The position numbers and the translations under genes were made by a program. Of a stretch of DNA of 64,000 nt, positions 45,906 to 56,752 are shown one piece after another; positions within the stretch are counted from its first letter, which is position 1, and the number at the start of each line of letters is the position of its first letter. The stretch is from Nelumbo lutea (Eukaryota > Streptophyta > Magnoliopsida > Proteales > Nelumbonaceae): positions 40,176,356-40,240,355 of the forward strand of contig JAKGHH010000007.1 in the NCBI GenBank assembly GCA_022828595.1. The letters run 5' to 3'. Under the pieces are notes generated by a model that searched no databases, was not told where the DNA came from, and was given only the letters and a program-made list of their open reading frames with translations.

Positions 45906-47063
45906 CTAGAAAAGCACTCGACATCTGAGCCAATGAGCCACCCTGACCATTATTGTTTGAATCAGGTCTTCCTTATTTCTTTCCTTGTGCAGAAATAATC
46001 TTGAATTCCTTTCTTCCCAAATTGTCCATAGTATTGCCGCTCTGGTACAACATCTCCACATCTGTCTTCCCCTCTTGTATGGCCATGGAAAGAATGAGGG
46101 ATCAAACAATCGTTGCACGTCAACCGGAGGGTTCCACCTACACCCAAACAAGGAGAAAAACCATTCCCAAATATAGGCAGTAAAAGAACAAGAGATAAGT
46201 AGATGGTAACAGTTCTCACCATTAGCTTTGCATAAGACACACCAATGAGGGGATAAGCTCCAGTTTTTGTGCTTTCTTTGAAGCAGATCGCAAGTGTTAA
46301 TCTTTCCATGGACAGCTTCCCAGCAGAAAGCTCCAATCCTATGGAGAATTGGCTTGTAACAAAGCTCTTTAGTTGGAAACGAAGGCAAAGAACTAGTGGA
46401 AGGATGGAATAGGGCTCTATAGAAGGAAGCACAGGAGAAGGAACCTTAAGGAGTGCAAGACCAAATTCGGCTATCTGGTTTAGAAGGTTCAACAAAGACT
46501 TCCTCTAGTAATTGGAGTAAGTTCATCACATTTTGAAGCTCAGAATCTCTTATACCCCTCCCAAGCCCTAAATCCCAACTTACTCCATTGGTAGAGTTTG
46601 AGGGAACAAGGAACTTGGCAATAGGCTCATTTTTCAAACAAGAGAGGGCAAAGAGAGAAGGGAATTGTTCTTTCAAAGGGGATGATCCCAACCAAGTGTT
46701 TTCCCAGAAATTAACTCCATTACCACTACAAAGATCATACCTGATAAAGGGAGTGAAAGAAGGCAGGATTTTGTTGATGGCCCTCAAGGGAGATGCTTGA
46801 CCTGCCCTTGCCGATGCTCCAACGTCCCATCCGTTATCCAAGAGCCCATGAATGCTTGCTATGGCCTTGGCCCATAATTTCTCTTTCTCCAACAGCATTC
46901 TCCACAACCATTTTCCTAGTAATGCAGTATTCCTCCTTTGTATGCTCCCTATCCCCAACCCCCCTTTGTTTTTATCCCTGCATGCCACTTCCCACCTTAC
47001 TCTATGTTCCCTCTTACTTCCCCCCGGTTCCCATAAGAAGTCCCTCATTATCTTCTCTAACAT
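45906..47063 (-). pseudogene. LINE ORF2: thumb/connection and zf-RVT region
   Basis: 46446-47063 is open: REHRVRWEVACRDKNKGGLG, then LGKWLWRML, typical of the region after RT in plant LINEs. 45906-46388 is open in another frame and shows the zf-RVT pattern, IGAFCWEAVHGKINTCDLLQ followed by CVLCKANGENCYHLLISC, with its CX2C...HX4C ligands. The two blocks overlap at 46446, where a frameshift is needed. Confidence 0.75.
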
Positions 47064-47133
47064 CTTCCCTACATCTACTGGAATCCTAAAACTGACAAGT
47101 AATAGACCGGTAGGTTAGACAGGGTTGACCAAA

Positions 47134-48826
47134 TCAGAGTATCCTTCCCCCCAAAGTTAAGTAATCTTTCTTCCACGACGCAAGCCTTTTGGAAACTCTT
47201 TCTATCACTGGGTTCCAAAAGCTTACATCTTCAGGATTAGCACCAAGAGGTAGGCCTAGGTAGGTCAGAGGCCATTGAGCTATACCACACCCCAATACAT
47301 TTGCACAATCAGCCATCTCCTCTTCTGTCATATTGATCCCAGCCATACAACTCTTTTCAAATTTTATTTTCAGATTTGACATTCTAGTAAAGAGTTGTAC
47401 TAACAATTTTAAGTTTTGTATCCACTCCATTTCACCACCCTCACAAAACAAAATTGTATCATTTGCAAACTGTAGGTGGGTGATAGGCACATTCTCCTTT
47501 CCCACTCTCCACCCTTGCACTACACACCTTGAATCTTCCTTGAAACGATCCTACTCAAAAATCTACAATAAGAGTGAATAAAAAGAGAGAGAGGGGGTCT
47601 CCTTGTCTAATCCCACACCTAGTAGGGAAGAAATCCACCACTTTAACATTTACGAACACCAAGTAGTGGCAAGTCCTCAAACAGCCCCATATCCATTTAC
47701 ACCATCTATCACCAAACCTATTGTCCCTCAAGATCTCAATTAGGAAATTCCAGTCAACTAGATCATAGGCTTTTCCCAAATCCAATTTATAGATCAGGCA
47801 TTTTCTCTTGGATCTTTTCATTACATCAACACATTCATTTGCAGCCAAGATCTGGTCTGTAATTTGTCTATTTTGCACAATGGCTCCTTGATTTGGACAT
47901 ATGATAACTGGGAGAACCTTCCTGATCCTTTGAGATAAAACTTTGGCTATTATTTTGTAGAGACTATTCACCAAGCTAATTGGTCTAAAGTCTTTTGGGT
48001 GAGTTGCAACCTTCTTTTTAGGAACCAAGGCAATAAAGGTGGCCGTCAACCAAGGGTTTATTACTCCTCTTTCAAAGAATTCATTGAAAACCTCCAAAAT
48101 ATCAGTTTTTATTATTTCCCAACAATCTTGATAGAATGGCATAGTAAAGCCATCTGGCCCTGGAGCTTTAGATCTATCCATTGAAAATACAGCCGCTTTG
48201 GTTTCCTCTTCTTCAAAGGACTTTTCCAACCCTGCTTTTAGATCCTCAGGTATAGATGGCCACTCCAACCCTTCGACCCAAAACCTTTCACCAATGGACT
48301 GCCTGAATATAGATTTGAAATGAACCACAAAATCCCTTGCTATCTCTCCTAGCTGAGATAGGACCTCACCATCAATCTCCAATTTGGAAACAAAATTCTT
48401 ATTTCTTCTTCCATTGGCCTCAGCATGGAAAAACTTTGTGTTTCTATCTCCCTCTTTAATCCACTTCATCCTTGATTTTTGCCTCCAACTAGTTTCTTCT
48501 TTTAGTAAGGTATCCTCCAATTTTTTCTTCAGCTCCCATCTTAATGATCTATCTCTTTCTTCAAGAGAGCCTTGGCCCTCCTTGTTGTCCAACTCTTCAA
48601 TCTGATCAATAACCTCTTGTTTGATCTGTTCCAATCTACCAAAGTGTTGCACATTCCATTCCTTGATTTTTGCTTTCAATCCTTGTAATCTCCTATGGAA
48701 TTGCATTCCTTTCCAATTAGCACTAGGTCTTTCCACCTCCCGCCACTCTTTTATTTTATGAATAAACCCTGGATGACTTAGCCACATGTTTTCAAATCTG
48801 AAAGGAGTTGGGCCCCATCCTCTCAA
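47134..48826 (-). pseudogene. LINE ORF2: reverse transcriptase
   Basis: 47555-48826 is the longest open frame in the window (423 residues). It holds SRMKWIKEGDRNTKFFHAEA, SKAPGPDGFTMPFYQDCW, NFRPISLVNSLYK-like ...DFRPISLVNSLYKIIAKVL, DLGKAYDLVDW (motif A, Asp kept) and RCGIRQGDPLSLFLF. After a frame change at about 47550, the catalytic block reads LQFANDTILFC, where LINE RTs have F-A-D-D, so one metal-binding Asp is now Asn. YLGLPLGANPEDVSFW follows. The enzyme would prime DNA synthesis at nicked target DNA. Confidence 0.85.
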
Positions 48827-48832
48827 GTATTC

Positions 48833-49506
48833 CTAATAGAGTGCAACTGGCCAACAGTCTGAAGTTACTCTTGGTAAAACCTTCGAGATTAGTCCACCCC
48901 AACGTTCCTCCCAATCCACTGAGAATAAGAATCTATCTAATCTGGAGCAAACAGGGTTAAGTTGGAGGTTTGACCAAGTGAAATTGTGGTGGGCTAAAGC
49001 AGGCCTCGAGTTCAAAAATATTCGCAAAGGAATTAAAATTTCTCATACTAGTTGTGACCCTTTGCCTTGGGTTATTTGTTTCCTCTATGAATCTAACATT
49101 GAAATCACCCCCAATACACCACAACTCTCCCACAAGCCTCTGATAGCACTAAGATCTTCACAAAATTCATTTCTTTCCCTATACCTATTCGGTCCATAAA
49201 TATTGATTAAAACCCATTCGAATCCATCCTCAACCTGTCTAAACTTAATGGACACTGTAAAATTTCCAAACAGCTCTTCTACTCCTTCCAATACTTCACT
49301 CCTCCATAGAGTGATAATGCCACCCGAGGCCCCCCAAGAAGGGGTCATTGCCCAACTTATCGCCCTGGATTTCCATAGGCTTCTTACCCACCTGTTATCA
49401 AAGTCTACCAATTTGGATTCTTGCAACAATACCACATCAGGCTTTTTTTTTCTGAGAACCTCTTTTATTAATGCCCTTTTCCTTGCACTCCCCAAGTTCC
49501 AACTTA
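48833..49506 (-). pseudogene. LINE ORF2: AP-like endonuclease, main part
   Basis: Reading leftward: SWNLGSARKRALIKEVL, KKPDVVLLQESKL (catalytic Glu kept), WGASGGIITLW, VLINIYGPN, then a frame change near 49090 and HHNFTWSNLQ and RLDRFLFS. The final SDH block reads SDCWPVAL, so its catalytic His is lost. The first residues (MRLI) are at 63153-63152 on the far side of the copia insertions. Confidence 0.8.
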
Positions 49507-49511
49507 TTAAC

Positions 49512-49806
49512 TGTTAGCGTAGGGGTATTTCTGTCTTTATACCTTGATTGATGATGCTGATCTGTAATGTTGTGTTGAAACATGTGCTCTTAACTAAAAT
49601 AAGGGCACGTAGGTCTTTTCAGTTATTTTTTAATAATAATATAAATACTTACTGGCCGACTAGGAGAAAACACGTTGACTCTTTCAGTTCGAACCAGAAT
49701 TCTCTCTTCTCCCTTTCTCTCTTTCTCTCTTCCTCTATCACTCTTTCATCTTCTACATAACTGAACTCAGTCAGGCCAAACTCTAAGGCAGACCTGAATT
49801 CTAACA
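49512..49806 (+). mobile_element. copia B 5' LTR
   Basis: TGTTAGCGTAGGGG to GAATTCTAACA, 295 bases. TATA box at 49640. Followed without a gap by the primer site. Confidence 0.9.
49640..49647 (+). promoter_or_regulatory. copia B LTR TATA box
   Basis: TATAAATA, repeated at 54832-54839 in the 3' LTR. A TCTCTCTTT pyrimidine run follows within 100 bases, common around plant LTR start sites. Confidence 0.65.
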
Positions 49807-49821
49807 TGGTATCAGAGCAGG
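49807..49821 (+). other. copia B primer binding site, tRNA-iMet
   Basis: TGGTATCAGAGCAGG, perfect copia-type complement to the initiator-Met tRNA 3' end, directly after the LTR. Confidence 0.85.
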
Positions 49822-50438
49822 TTAAATCTGCCTAGATTTCTGCTTGCCTAGGGTTCATTCTTTGTGCACCCTATCTAGGGTTTTCCTCTTTTTTTCTGTG
49901 TTCGATTGGAGATAAGGGAAAGGGCTGAAAAGGAGTGATCGCCCTCTTCCCTTGGGGGTCTCTATGCCTCCAATCAGGTCATATGTGGTCAGTTGCTGTG
50001 ATTTCTGAGATCGCCCTCTCCTAGTAGAGGAAGAATAGAGGGCCGAACTGTGTGTAGTTGTTGTGTGTGAAGCGGCTGTTGTGTGTGGACTGCTCTCCTG
50101 CTCGCATGGGTGTTACTTCAGCGATAAGGTAAGAGATTTCAGTTCTTGACATCTGTTATGGATTAAATAGGAGGTGTGTTTCAAACCATTTGCTAGTGTT
50201 TCGGCCAGTAAGTGCTAGGGTTTATGCTGGTTTCTTTGTGCATATTGAAGGAAGAGATATGATCATATAGTGGTGAGATTTCAAGTAGTTGTAGGAGTAG
50301 GGTTTGTGGTGTAAAGATCACACATTCCAGCAACAATTAGTGTTGCAATCAGTATGACAGGTGTGACCTAGTGGTGTGTAGTGTGCAGATCTCAGTGATA
50401 ATAGAATTCAGCAAGTGTGCAGAATTGGTGATAACATA
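49822..50438 (+). other. copia B leader
   Basis: About 620 untranslated bases between primer site and gag start. No feature beyond that. Confidence 0.7.
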
Positions 50439-51189
50439 ATGGGAGACAGTAATGATTATAAACCTAGTGTGATGGTACCTACAGACTACCTGAATGTTCA
50501 GATGACCTCCATTAAGTTAAATGGAGAGAATTATGTGCCTTGGGCTAAATCCGTTGAAGTCTTTCTAAAGGCAAAGAAGAAGGTAAAACAAATCAGAGAG
50601 GAGAAACCCTCCTCTGACTCTCACGAGTATGAAGATTGGGAGCAAGAGGACGCTCAGATCATCACATGGTTGTGGAACAGTATGGAACCCAGGATTAGTG
50701 TGAACTTCATGTTCCTTGATACTGCCAAAGACGTGTGGGACCAAGCGAAAAAATTGTATTCGGGGCAGGACAATACAACCAAAGTTTATCAGCTTTATCA
50801 AGAGTACTTTAATCCGCAACAGGGAAAGTCTTGAGGAGTACTATGCCAACATGAGGAACATACGTAATGAGTTGAATGTCTATCATCCTCTCACTTCTAA
50901 TGTCAGGATTCAGCAACAACAGAGAGAGCAGCTTGATGTGACTAGATTTTTGGTGGGACTAAAATCTGAATATGAACCAGTACGGGCTCAAATATTAGGG
51001 GGATCAGCTCTTCCATCCCTAGAAGAGATATTTGCTCGACTTCGAAGGATTTCTATCGAATCTACTAAGAACTCTAATATCTCGTGTAGATATGCCTTTG
51101 CTGCATCGAGAGACCGTGGTGGTAGAGGTGGAGCTCGGGGAGCTCAGTCTGGCTGTGGTGTTGGTAGTGGTTCTACATATGGCTGAAGT
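50439..51189 (+). pseudogene. copia B gag, one frameshift
   Basis: ATG at 50439: MGDSNDYKPSVMVP, then IKLNGENYVPWAKSVEVFL and AQIITWLWNSMEPRISVNF, the usual UBN2-type copia gag. The frame is lost at about 50830 (QGKS, stop) and resumes with LEEYYANMRNIRNELN and FLVGLKSEYEPVRAQILGG. A second frame change near 51180 leads into the zinc knuckle and pol. The start is chosen because it directly precedes the conserved NGENY-W block. Confidence 0.85.
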
Positions 51190-54100
51190 GGCAATGGTGC
51201 ATGGTGGTGGTCGTACTGGGAGCAGAGATTCAGGGGGAGCCCGTGGTAGAGGACGTAGCTCAGGCCTAAGGAAGTGCACTCATTGTGGTATGGATGGACA
51301 TACCATCAACTATTGTTATGATTTACATGGTCCTCCCTCAACCTGGGCCAATCATGCCGCAACCGGTGACTCAAGTTCCAGCTCTAAACAAGAGAATCAT
51401 TCATCTGACCAGTTGCCTCCTACATCCACAGATAGTCCCATGAAGGAGATGGTGAGTGTTCCCTGTGATGAATATGACAGGTTTATCCAATCACAGCAGA
51501 TCACAGCAACTTTTGCTCACTCAGGTATGGCTTGTCTGGCATCTACACCCAATCCCTGGATCATTGAATCTGGAGCCTCCGATCACATGACTGGAACTCC
51601 AGGTGTGTTTTCCTCCTTATCTCAATGCTCAACATCACAATCTGTCACCCTTGCTAATGGTTCCACATCCTCAATTTGTGGTGTTGGTAATGTTGACCTA
51701 GATCCTATATCCCTCTCATCAGTTCTGTATGTTCCTAAATTGCCTTTTAACCTTATGTCTGTTAGTAAGCTAACCAAATCACATAACTGCTCCATTACCT
51801 TTTATCCTTCTATGTGTGTCTTTCAAGATCTCAAGACGGGGATGAAGATTGGCGGAGGGCATGAAGCAGGTGGACTGTATTATCTTGACAGTGGTGGTGG
51901 TAGAACTTCAACAGCTCTCTAGTCATCTCTTTCTCCTCTCCAGTGGCACTGCCGATTTGGTCATCCGTCGCTCAAAGTCTTGAAGTCCTTGGTTCCGTCC
52001 TTGAATCAGCTTTCTGATTTGGATTGTGAGTCGTGTCAGTTTGGGAAACACTATCGTGTTCCCTTTAGTTCTAGGGTTGATAACCGTGTGTCGAGTCCTT
52101 TTTCTTTAGTTCATTCAGATGTTTGGGGTCCTTATAAAGTAATGCCATATAATGGATACAGATATTTTGTCATTTTTGTGGATGATTTTTCAAGGATGAT
52201 GTGGCTCTATTTAATGAAAGAAAGAAGTGAATTGTTTACCATTTTCCAAAAATTTTATGCTGAAATTCGTAACCAATTTGGTACCCACATCAAAGTTTTT
52301 CGTTCTGATAATGGCCGTGAATATTTATCCTCATCATTTTAGGAATACTTGGACCAACACGGCATTATACATCAGACCTCGTATACCTACACCCCACAAC
52401 AAAACGGGGTGGCTGAGAGAAAGAATCGCCATCTCCTTGAAACAACCAGATCCCTAATGCATCACATGCAAGTTCCCAAACCTTTTTGGAGTGATGCAAT
52501 GCTTACCTCTTGTTTTCTGATTAATTGGATGCCCACGTTCATCCTTGATGGTCAGTCTCCGTTTCAGGTCTTGTTTCCCTCTTTGTCTTCGTTCCCTCTT
52601 ATGCCGAGAGTTTTTGGGTGTGTCTATTTTGTCCATAATCTGGGTCCTGGGAACGACAAGTTTGATGCCCGTTCTCTCAAGTGCATCTTCCTTGGCTATT
52701 CTCGAACCCAGAAAGGGTATAGGTGTTACCATCCTAGTTCTCGACGGTCCTTTGTGTGTGCTGATGTCAGTTTCTTTGAGTCTACTCCGTTCTTTTGGGA
52801 TCTGGTGATGCTTCTTCCTCCTAATCACCTCCTCCCCTTCCACTTTCCGTTGTCGATCCTCCTCCCTTTGTTCCAATTGTGACCAAATCCTTGCCTCCGG
52901 TGCCACCACCTGTTGAGCGCCCACCTATCCGTCATGTGTATACACATCGCCCACGTGCACCGGCTACTACTACTCCGGCTACATCTCCGTCGACGAATCC
53001 GGCACCAGAACCCCACTTGGCATCTGAGATTGATCTACCCATTGCTTTGCGGAAAGGTAAACGTACTTGCACCCTTCATCCCATTTCTAATTATGTTTCT
53101 CTTACTCACCTTTCCGCTTCCCATCGCTAGTTTGTTACCTTGTTATCATCAGTTATTGTTCCTAAAGATGTCCAAGAAGCCCTTGCCTCTCCAGGGTGGT
53201 GTCGTGCCATGGAAGAAGAACTCTCAGCCCTTCATCATAATCATACTTGGGGCCTCGCTGCTCTTCCTCCTGAGAAGCAAGCTGTTGGTTGTAAGTGGGT
53301 TTATACGGTTAAGTATCTACCTGATGGTAGTGTTGAACGCCTGAAAGTGCGATTAGTTGCAAAAGGGTACTCCCAAACCTATGGCATTGACTACACAAAG
53401 ACCTTCTCATCAGTTGCTAAGATAGGGTCAGTTCGTGTTGTGATCTCTCTTGCAGCCATGTATGAGTGGCCACTATATCAGCTTGATATCAAGAATGCCT
53501 TTATGCATGGTGACTTACTCGAGGAGGTCTACATGGAACAACCTCCAAGGTTTGTTGCTCAGGGGGAGGATGGTAAGGTGTGCAGACTAAGGAAGGCTAT
53601 ATATGGGCTTAAATAGTCTCCTCGAGCATGGTTTGGTAGGTTCAGTGAGGTGGTAAAGAAGTTTGGCATGAAACAGTGCAAAGTTGACCATTCTGTATTT
53701 AGTCATGACTCTCCGGGAGGAAAAATACTGTTGGTGGTGTATGTAAATGATATTGTTATTACTGGGAATGATAACATTGGTATTGATTGGCTGAAGACTT
53801 ATCTGCAGGATCACTTTCAGACAAAGGTTCTGGATAAACTGAAATACTTCTTGGGGATAGAGGTAGCGAGATCCAAGTATGGGATTAACCTGTGCCAGAG
53901 GAAGTATGTGCTTGATTTGCTGGAAGAAACAGGCTTGTTGGGTGCCAAACCAGCTGAAACACCCAAGGACACAAATACCAAGCTAAGCAGTGATATGGGT
54001 GAAGTGTTTGAAGACCCTGGCAGATACCGACGACTTGTGGGCAAACTGAACTACCTAACCATTACCAGACCAGACATCTCATTTGCAGTTAGTGTGGTAA

Positions 54101-54696
54101 GCCAGCTCATGCAAAAACCTCTGACTCCTCATTGGAATGCAGTTCTGAGAATTGTGAAGTATCTAAAAGGGGCCCCGGGTCGCGGTCTGATATACAAGAG
54201 TGGGGGAAAACATGAAATAGAAGGGTATTCTGATGCTGATTGGGCCGGTTCTATGTCTGATAGGCAGTCTACTACAGGCTATTGCACATTTCTGAAAGGT
54301 AACCTGGTGACATGGAAAAGTAAGAAGCAGACGGTTGTGGCAAGAAGCAGTGCAGAGGCAGAATATAGGGCTATGGCGCATACCGCTTGTGAATTAGTGT
54401 GGCTAAGGAACCTTCTACAGGAAGTAGGGTACAACATTAATACTCCAATGAAGCTCTATTGTGATAATCAGGCTGCAGTTCATATCTCCTCTAATCCAGT
54501 GTTTCATGAAAGAACCAAGCACATTGAAGTTGACTGTCACTTTGTGAGGGAGAAGGTGCTGAATGGAGAGCTAGACACTACACATGTTAATACAGGAAAT
54601 CAATGGGCTGACTTATTTACAAAAGGCTTGAGTCGGGGAATAGTGGACTACATATGTAACAAGCTGGGAGTATATGATATATACTCACCAGCTTGA
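51190..54696 (+). pseudogene. copia B pol: protease-integrase-RT-RNase H, four in-frame stops
   Basis: Zinc knuckle CTHCGMDGHTINYC (51276-51317). Protease WIIESGASDHMTG (51558): the catalytic Asp is Glu. Integrase: WHCRFGHPS and CESCQFGKH (zinc part), HSDVWGPY, FRSDNGREY and QQNGVAERKNRHL keep the D,D-35-E triad. RT: GWCRAMEEELSALHHNHTW (53197), GCKWVYTVKYLPDGSVERLK, LDIKNAFMHGDL, and YVNDIVITGND (53740), where YVDD is normal. RNase H: GYSDADWAG, SSAEAEYRAMA, LYCDNQAA, HIEVDCHFVRE, WADLFTKGL; complete, ending at 54696. Stops at 51920, 52340, 53128 and 53614 are all TAG at expected Gln sites. Confidence 0.9.
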
Positions 54697-54703
54697 GGGG
54701 GAG
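54691..54703 (+). other. copia B polypurine tract
   Basis: GCTTGAGGGGGAG immediately before the 3' LTR, overlapping the end of pol. The same GAGGGGGAG precedes all 3'-type LTRs of copia C. Confidence 0.8.
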
Positions 54704-54995
54704 TACTAGCGTAGGGGTATTTTTGTCTTTATACCTTGATTGATGTTGCTGATCTGTAATGTTGGGTTGAAACATGTGCTCTTAACTTAAATAAGGGCAC
54801 ATAGGTCTTTTCAGTTATGTCTTAATAATAATATAAATACCTACTGGCCGACTGGGAGAAAACATGTTGACTCTTTCAGTTCGAACCAATATTCTCTCTT
54901 CTCTCTTTCTCTCTTTCTCTCTTTCTCTATCACTCTTTCTTCTACATAACTGAACTCAATCAGGCCAAACTCTAAGGCAGACCTGAATTCTAACA
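54704..54995 (+). mobile_element. copia B 3' LTR
   Basis: Begins TACTAGCGTAGGGG (the TG end has mutated to TA) and ends GAATTCTAACA, followed by the TTAAC target duplication. Confidence 0.9.
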
Positions 54996-55002
54996 TTAAC
55001 CT

Positions 55003-55321
55003 TGTTGAATGGGCCGATTTGTGTTTAGTTTATTTTCTTTTAAATTAAGAAGTTGTTGGGCATTGGGCCCATTAGTTTTTATTTTTAAAAGAGCTGTAAC
55101 TATTTAGTTTGAGTTGCCGCCCTACTAAGGGCATCTTTGTAATAACTCATATTTAAGTAAAATATAAATAGAATGAGGGGCTGGCAGCTAGGGTTATGAT
55201 AGACAAGCTTAGTTGACCTTCTCCTTTTCTTCCTCTTTCTCTTCCTATTGCTGAAATCTACAACTTTTACCTCTTCCTTTCACAAGAAGCTTGACCGAAT
55301 CAGTAGATAGTGGTTTCTACT
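55003..55321 (+). mobile_element. copia C 5' LTR
   Basis: TGTTGAATGGGCCG to GTGGTTTCTACT, 319 bases, followed directly by the primer site. It lacks the roughly 25 extra bases near the start that both inner LTRs carry. Confidence 0.85.
55163..55170 (+). promoter_or_regulatory. copia C LTR TATA box
   Basis: TATAAATA, present at the same place in all four LTRs of this element (followed by GAATGAGGGG). Confidence 0.65.
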
Positions 55322-55336
55322 TGGTATCAGAGCAGG
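55322..55336 (+). other. copia C primer binding site, tRNA-iMet
   Basis: TGGTATCAGAGCAGG, identical to that of copia B. Followed by a leader of about 460 bases (55337-55796) with no gene. Confidence 0.85.
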
Positions 55337-55796
55337 TTGAAGGTTTTGGAAGTGATTCTATCATGCAGCCCTAGATCGGCGACTGCATGGAGATTTAAGA
55401 GGCTGATCAAAGCTCTCAAGTAAGCCCAGTTTTTGGATTTTATTGATAGATCTGTATGCCATGTAGCTGGTCTAGGGTTTCTCATCAAAATCATGAAAAA
55501 CTGGAGAAAGGGGAAAAGTCTTGTTTTTGTTGGACTCTTCAATTTTGACTCAAGTAGTGGCGCCTATTTTTTAGGATTCCTTAGAGATTTTTATAAGGGG
55601 TGATTCAAGTACCACGTGGTTTGGAGGCTTCTAGAGAGGCCAGTTGCTTTTTCTCTCTCTTCTACCATCCCACAGAAGAGGAATCTTTTGTGGGAAGAAA
55701 GTCCAGGACAGCAAAGGAGTGTCGTTGGTTCCAAAAAGTGTTTTGTTTGCTCAAGCTGTTTTTTTTTTATTTGTTTCTATACCCTTTTGAAGAAGC

Positions 55797-56752
55797 ATGG
55801 AGGGCCACAGAGTTGAATATAAGCCTAGGAATGAAATGAGACCTGTGGGAGTAGGTGTTGGAGACCCCTTCAGAGTTGGGACCATTACTACAATTCGGTT
55901 GGATGGTACAAACTGCTTGGAATGGTCCCAATCTGCAAAGATGGCCATTACGGCTCGTGGAAAATTGGGGTATATTACTGGTGAAGAGGTGAAACCTGAA
56001 ACTGGCAACTCCCGGTGGGTGCAAGAAAATTATATGGTAATGACATGATTGTGTAATTCCATGTTGCCACATATAAGTAAAATTTTTTTTATGGGCAAAT
56101 ACAGCTTAGGAGATATGGGATGTGGTTGCAGAAACCTATTCACAAAGGGAGAATGTTGCTAGGACTTAACAAAGAGGAATCAGATTATTGCTACAAGGCA
56201 GGGAGATAGATCTGTTGCAGCCTATTTTTCAGTCCTTAAGACCCTATGGCAGGAGATCGACCATCTAGAGACTTTTGCTTGGTAAACCACCAAGGATGCA
56301 GCTACCTATCAAAGACACTTAGAAAAGTAGGGTGTTCGAATTCCTTGCTAGCCTTAACCCTGAGTATGACATTGCACGACAACATCTTCTTTCCAAGGAC
56401 AGAGTCACTCTCTCCCAAGCATATGCCTTTGTGTCAGGAGTGGAGTGCATGAGGGATGTAATGATGAAGAATCTCATTTCGGATCAGTCCGCTATGGTAA
56501 TCTGTTGTGAAATCTAAACAGAATGGAAATGAAAACAAGAAGGAAGACAAAAGGGACTTGGTCTATGACTTCTGTAAGAAGCCAAAGCATACAAGAGATA
56601 CTTGTTGGAAGCTTCACCAACATCTTGTGCCGACCAGATTGAAGAATAAAAAAGGAAATGCGCACATGGCAGTTACTGGTGACACACTGGCCCCTCCTAG
56701 TACAGCTGCTTCGGAGTCCGTTTCAGCTGTTGCAGCAAGGGCCGAGCTTTAG
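55797..56752 (+). pseudogene. copia C gag, broken
   Basis: ATG at 55797; MEGHRVEYKPRNEMRPVG, then TTIRLDGTNCLEWSQSAKM and GKLGYITGE, the N-terminal block of a UBN2-type copia gag. A stop follows at 56048. The middle is scrambled in frame (FEFLASLNPEYDIARQHLLS at 56332 is the capsid end). The zinc knuckle reads YDFCKKPKHTRDTCWKLH, with the first Cys changed to Tyr. The linker after it ends at 56752. Confidence 0.8.

Larger units (their letters stand above)
45272..49511 (-). mobile_element. LINE (L1-like, with RNase H), 3' 4.2 kb; 5' part continues at 63153
   Basis: Non-LTR retrotransposon read leftward: endonuclease, RT, zinc-finger region and RNase H in order. A T-rich tract at 45272-45285 on the plus strand is the likely poly(A) tail. 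The element is split at 49511 by copia insertions; its upstream side resumes at 63153. At least 5.1 kb in total after removing the insertions. Many stops and frameshifts. Confidence 0.8.
49512..54995 (+). mobile_element. copia B: nearly complete Ty1/copia element with 5-bp target duplication
   Basis: LTR 49512-49806, primer site, gag, protease-integrase-RT-RNase H, polypurine tract, LTR 54704-54995. Flanked by TTAAC at 49507-49511 and 54996-55000. By eye the two LTRs differ at about 18 of 292 sites plus one 3-base indel, suggesting a fairly young but not recent insertion. The body is 5.48 kb, normal for a compact plant copia element. It is not related closely to families A or C. Confidence 0.9.

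Noticed and set aside
47333..49199. Several plus-strand frames opposite the LINE
   Set aside because: Shadows of the minus-strand RT and endonuclease; composition and lack of domains show this.
51019..51279. Arg/Pro/Ser-rich minus-strand frame opposite copia B gag
   Set aside because: Shadow of the Gly-rich gag linker on the other strand.
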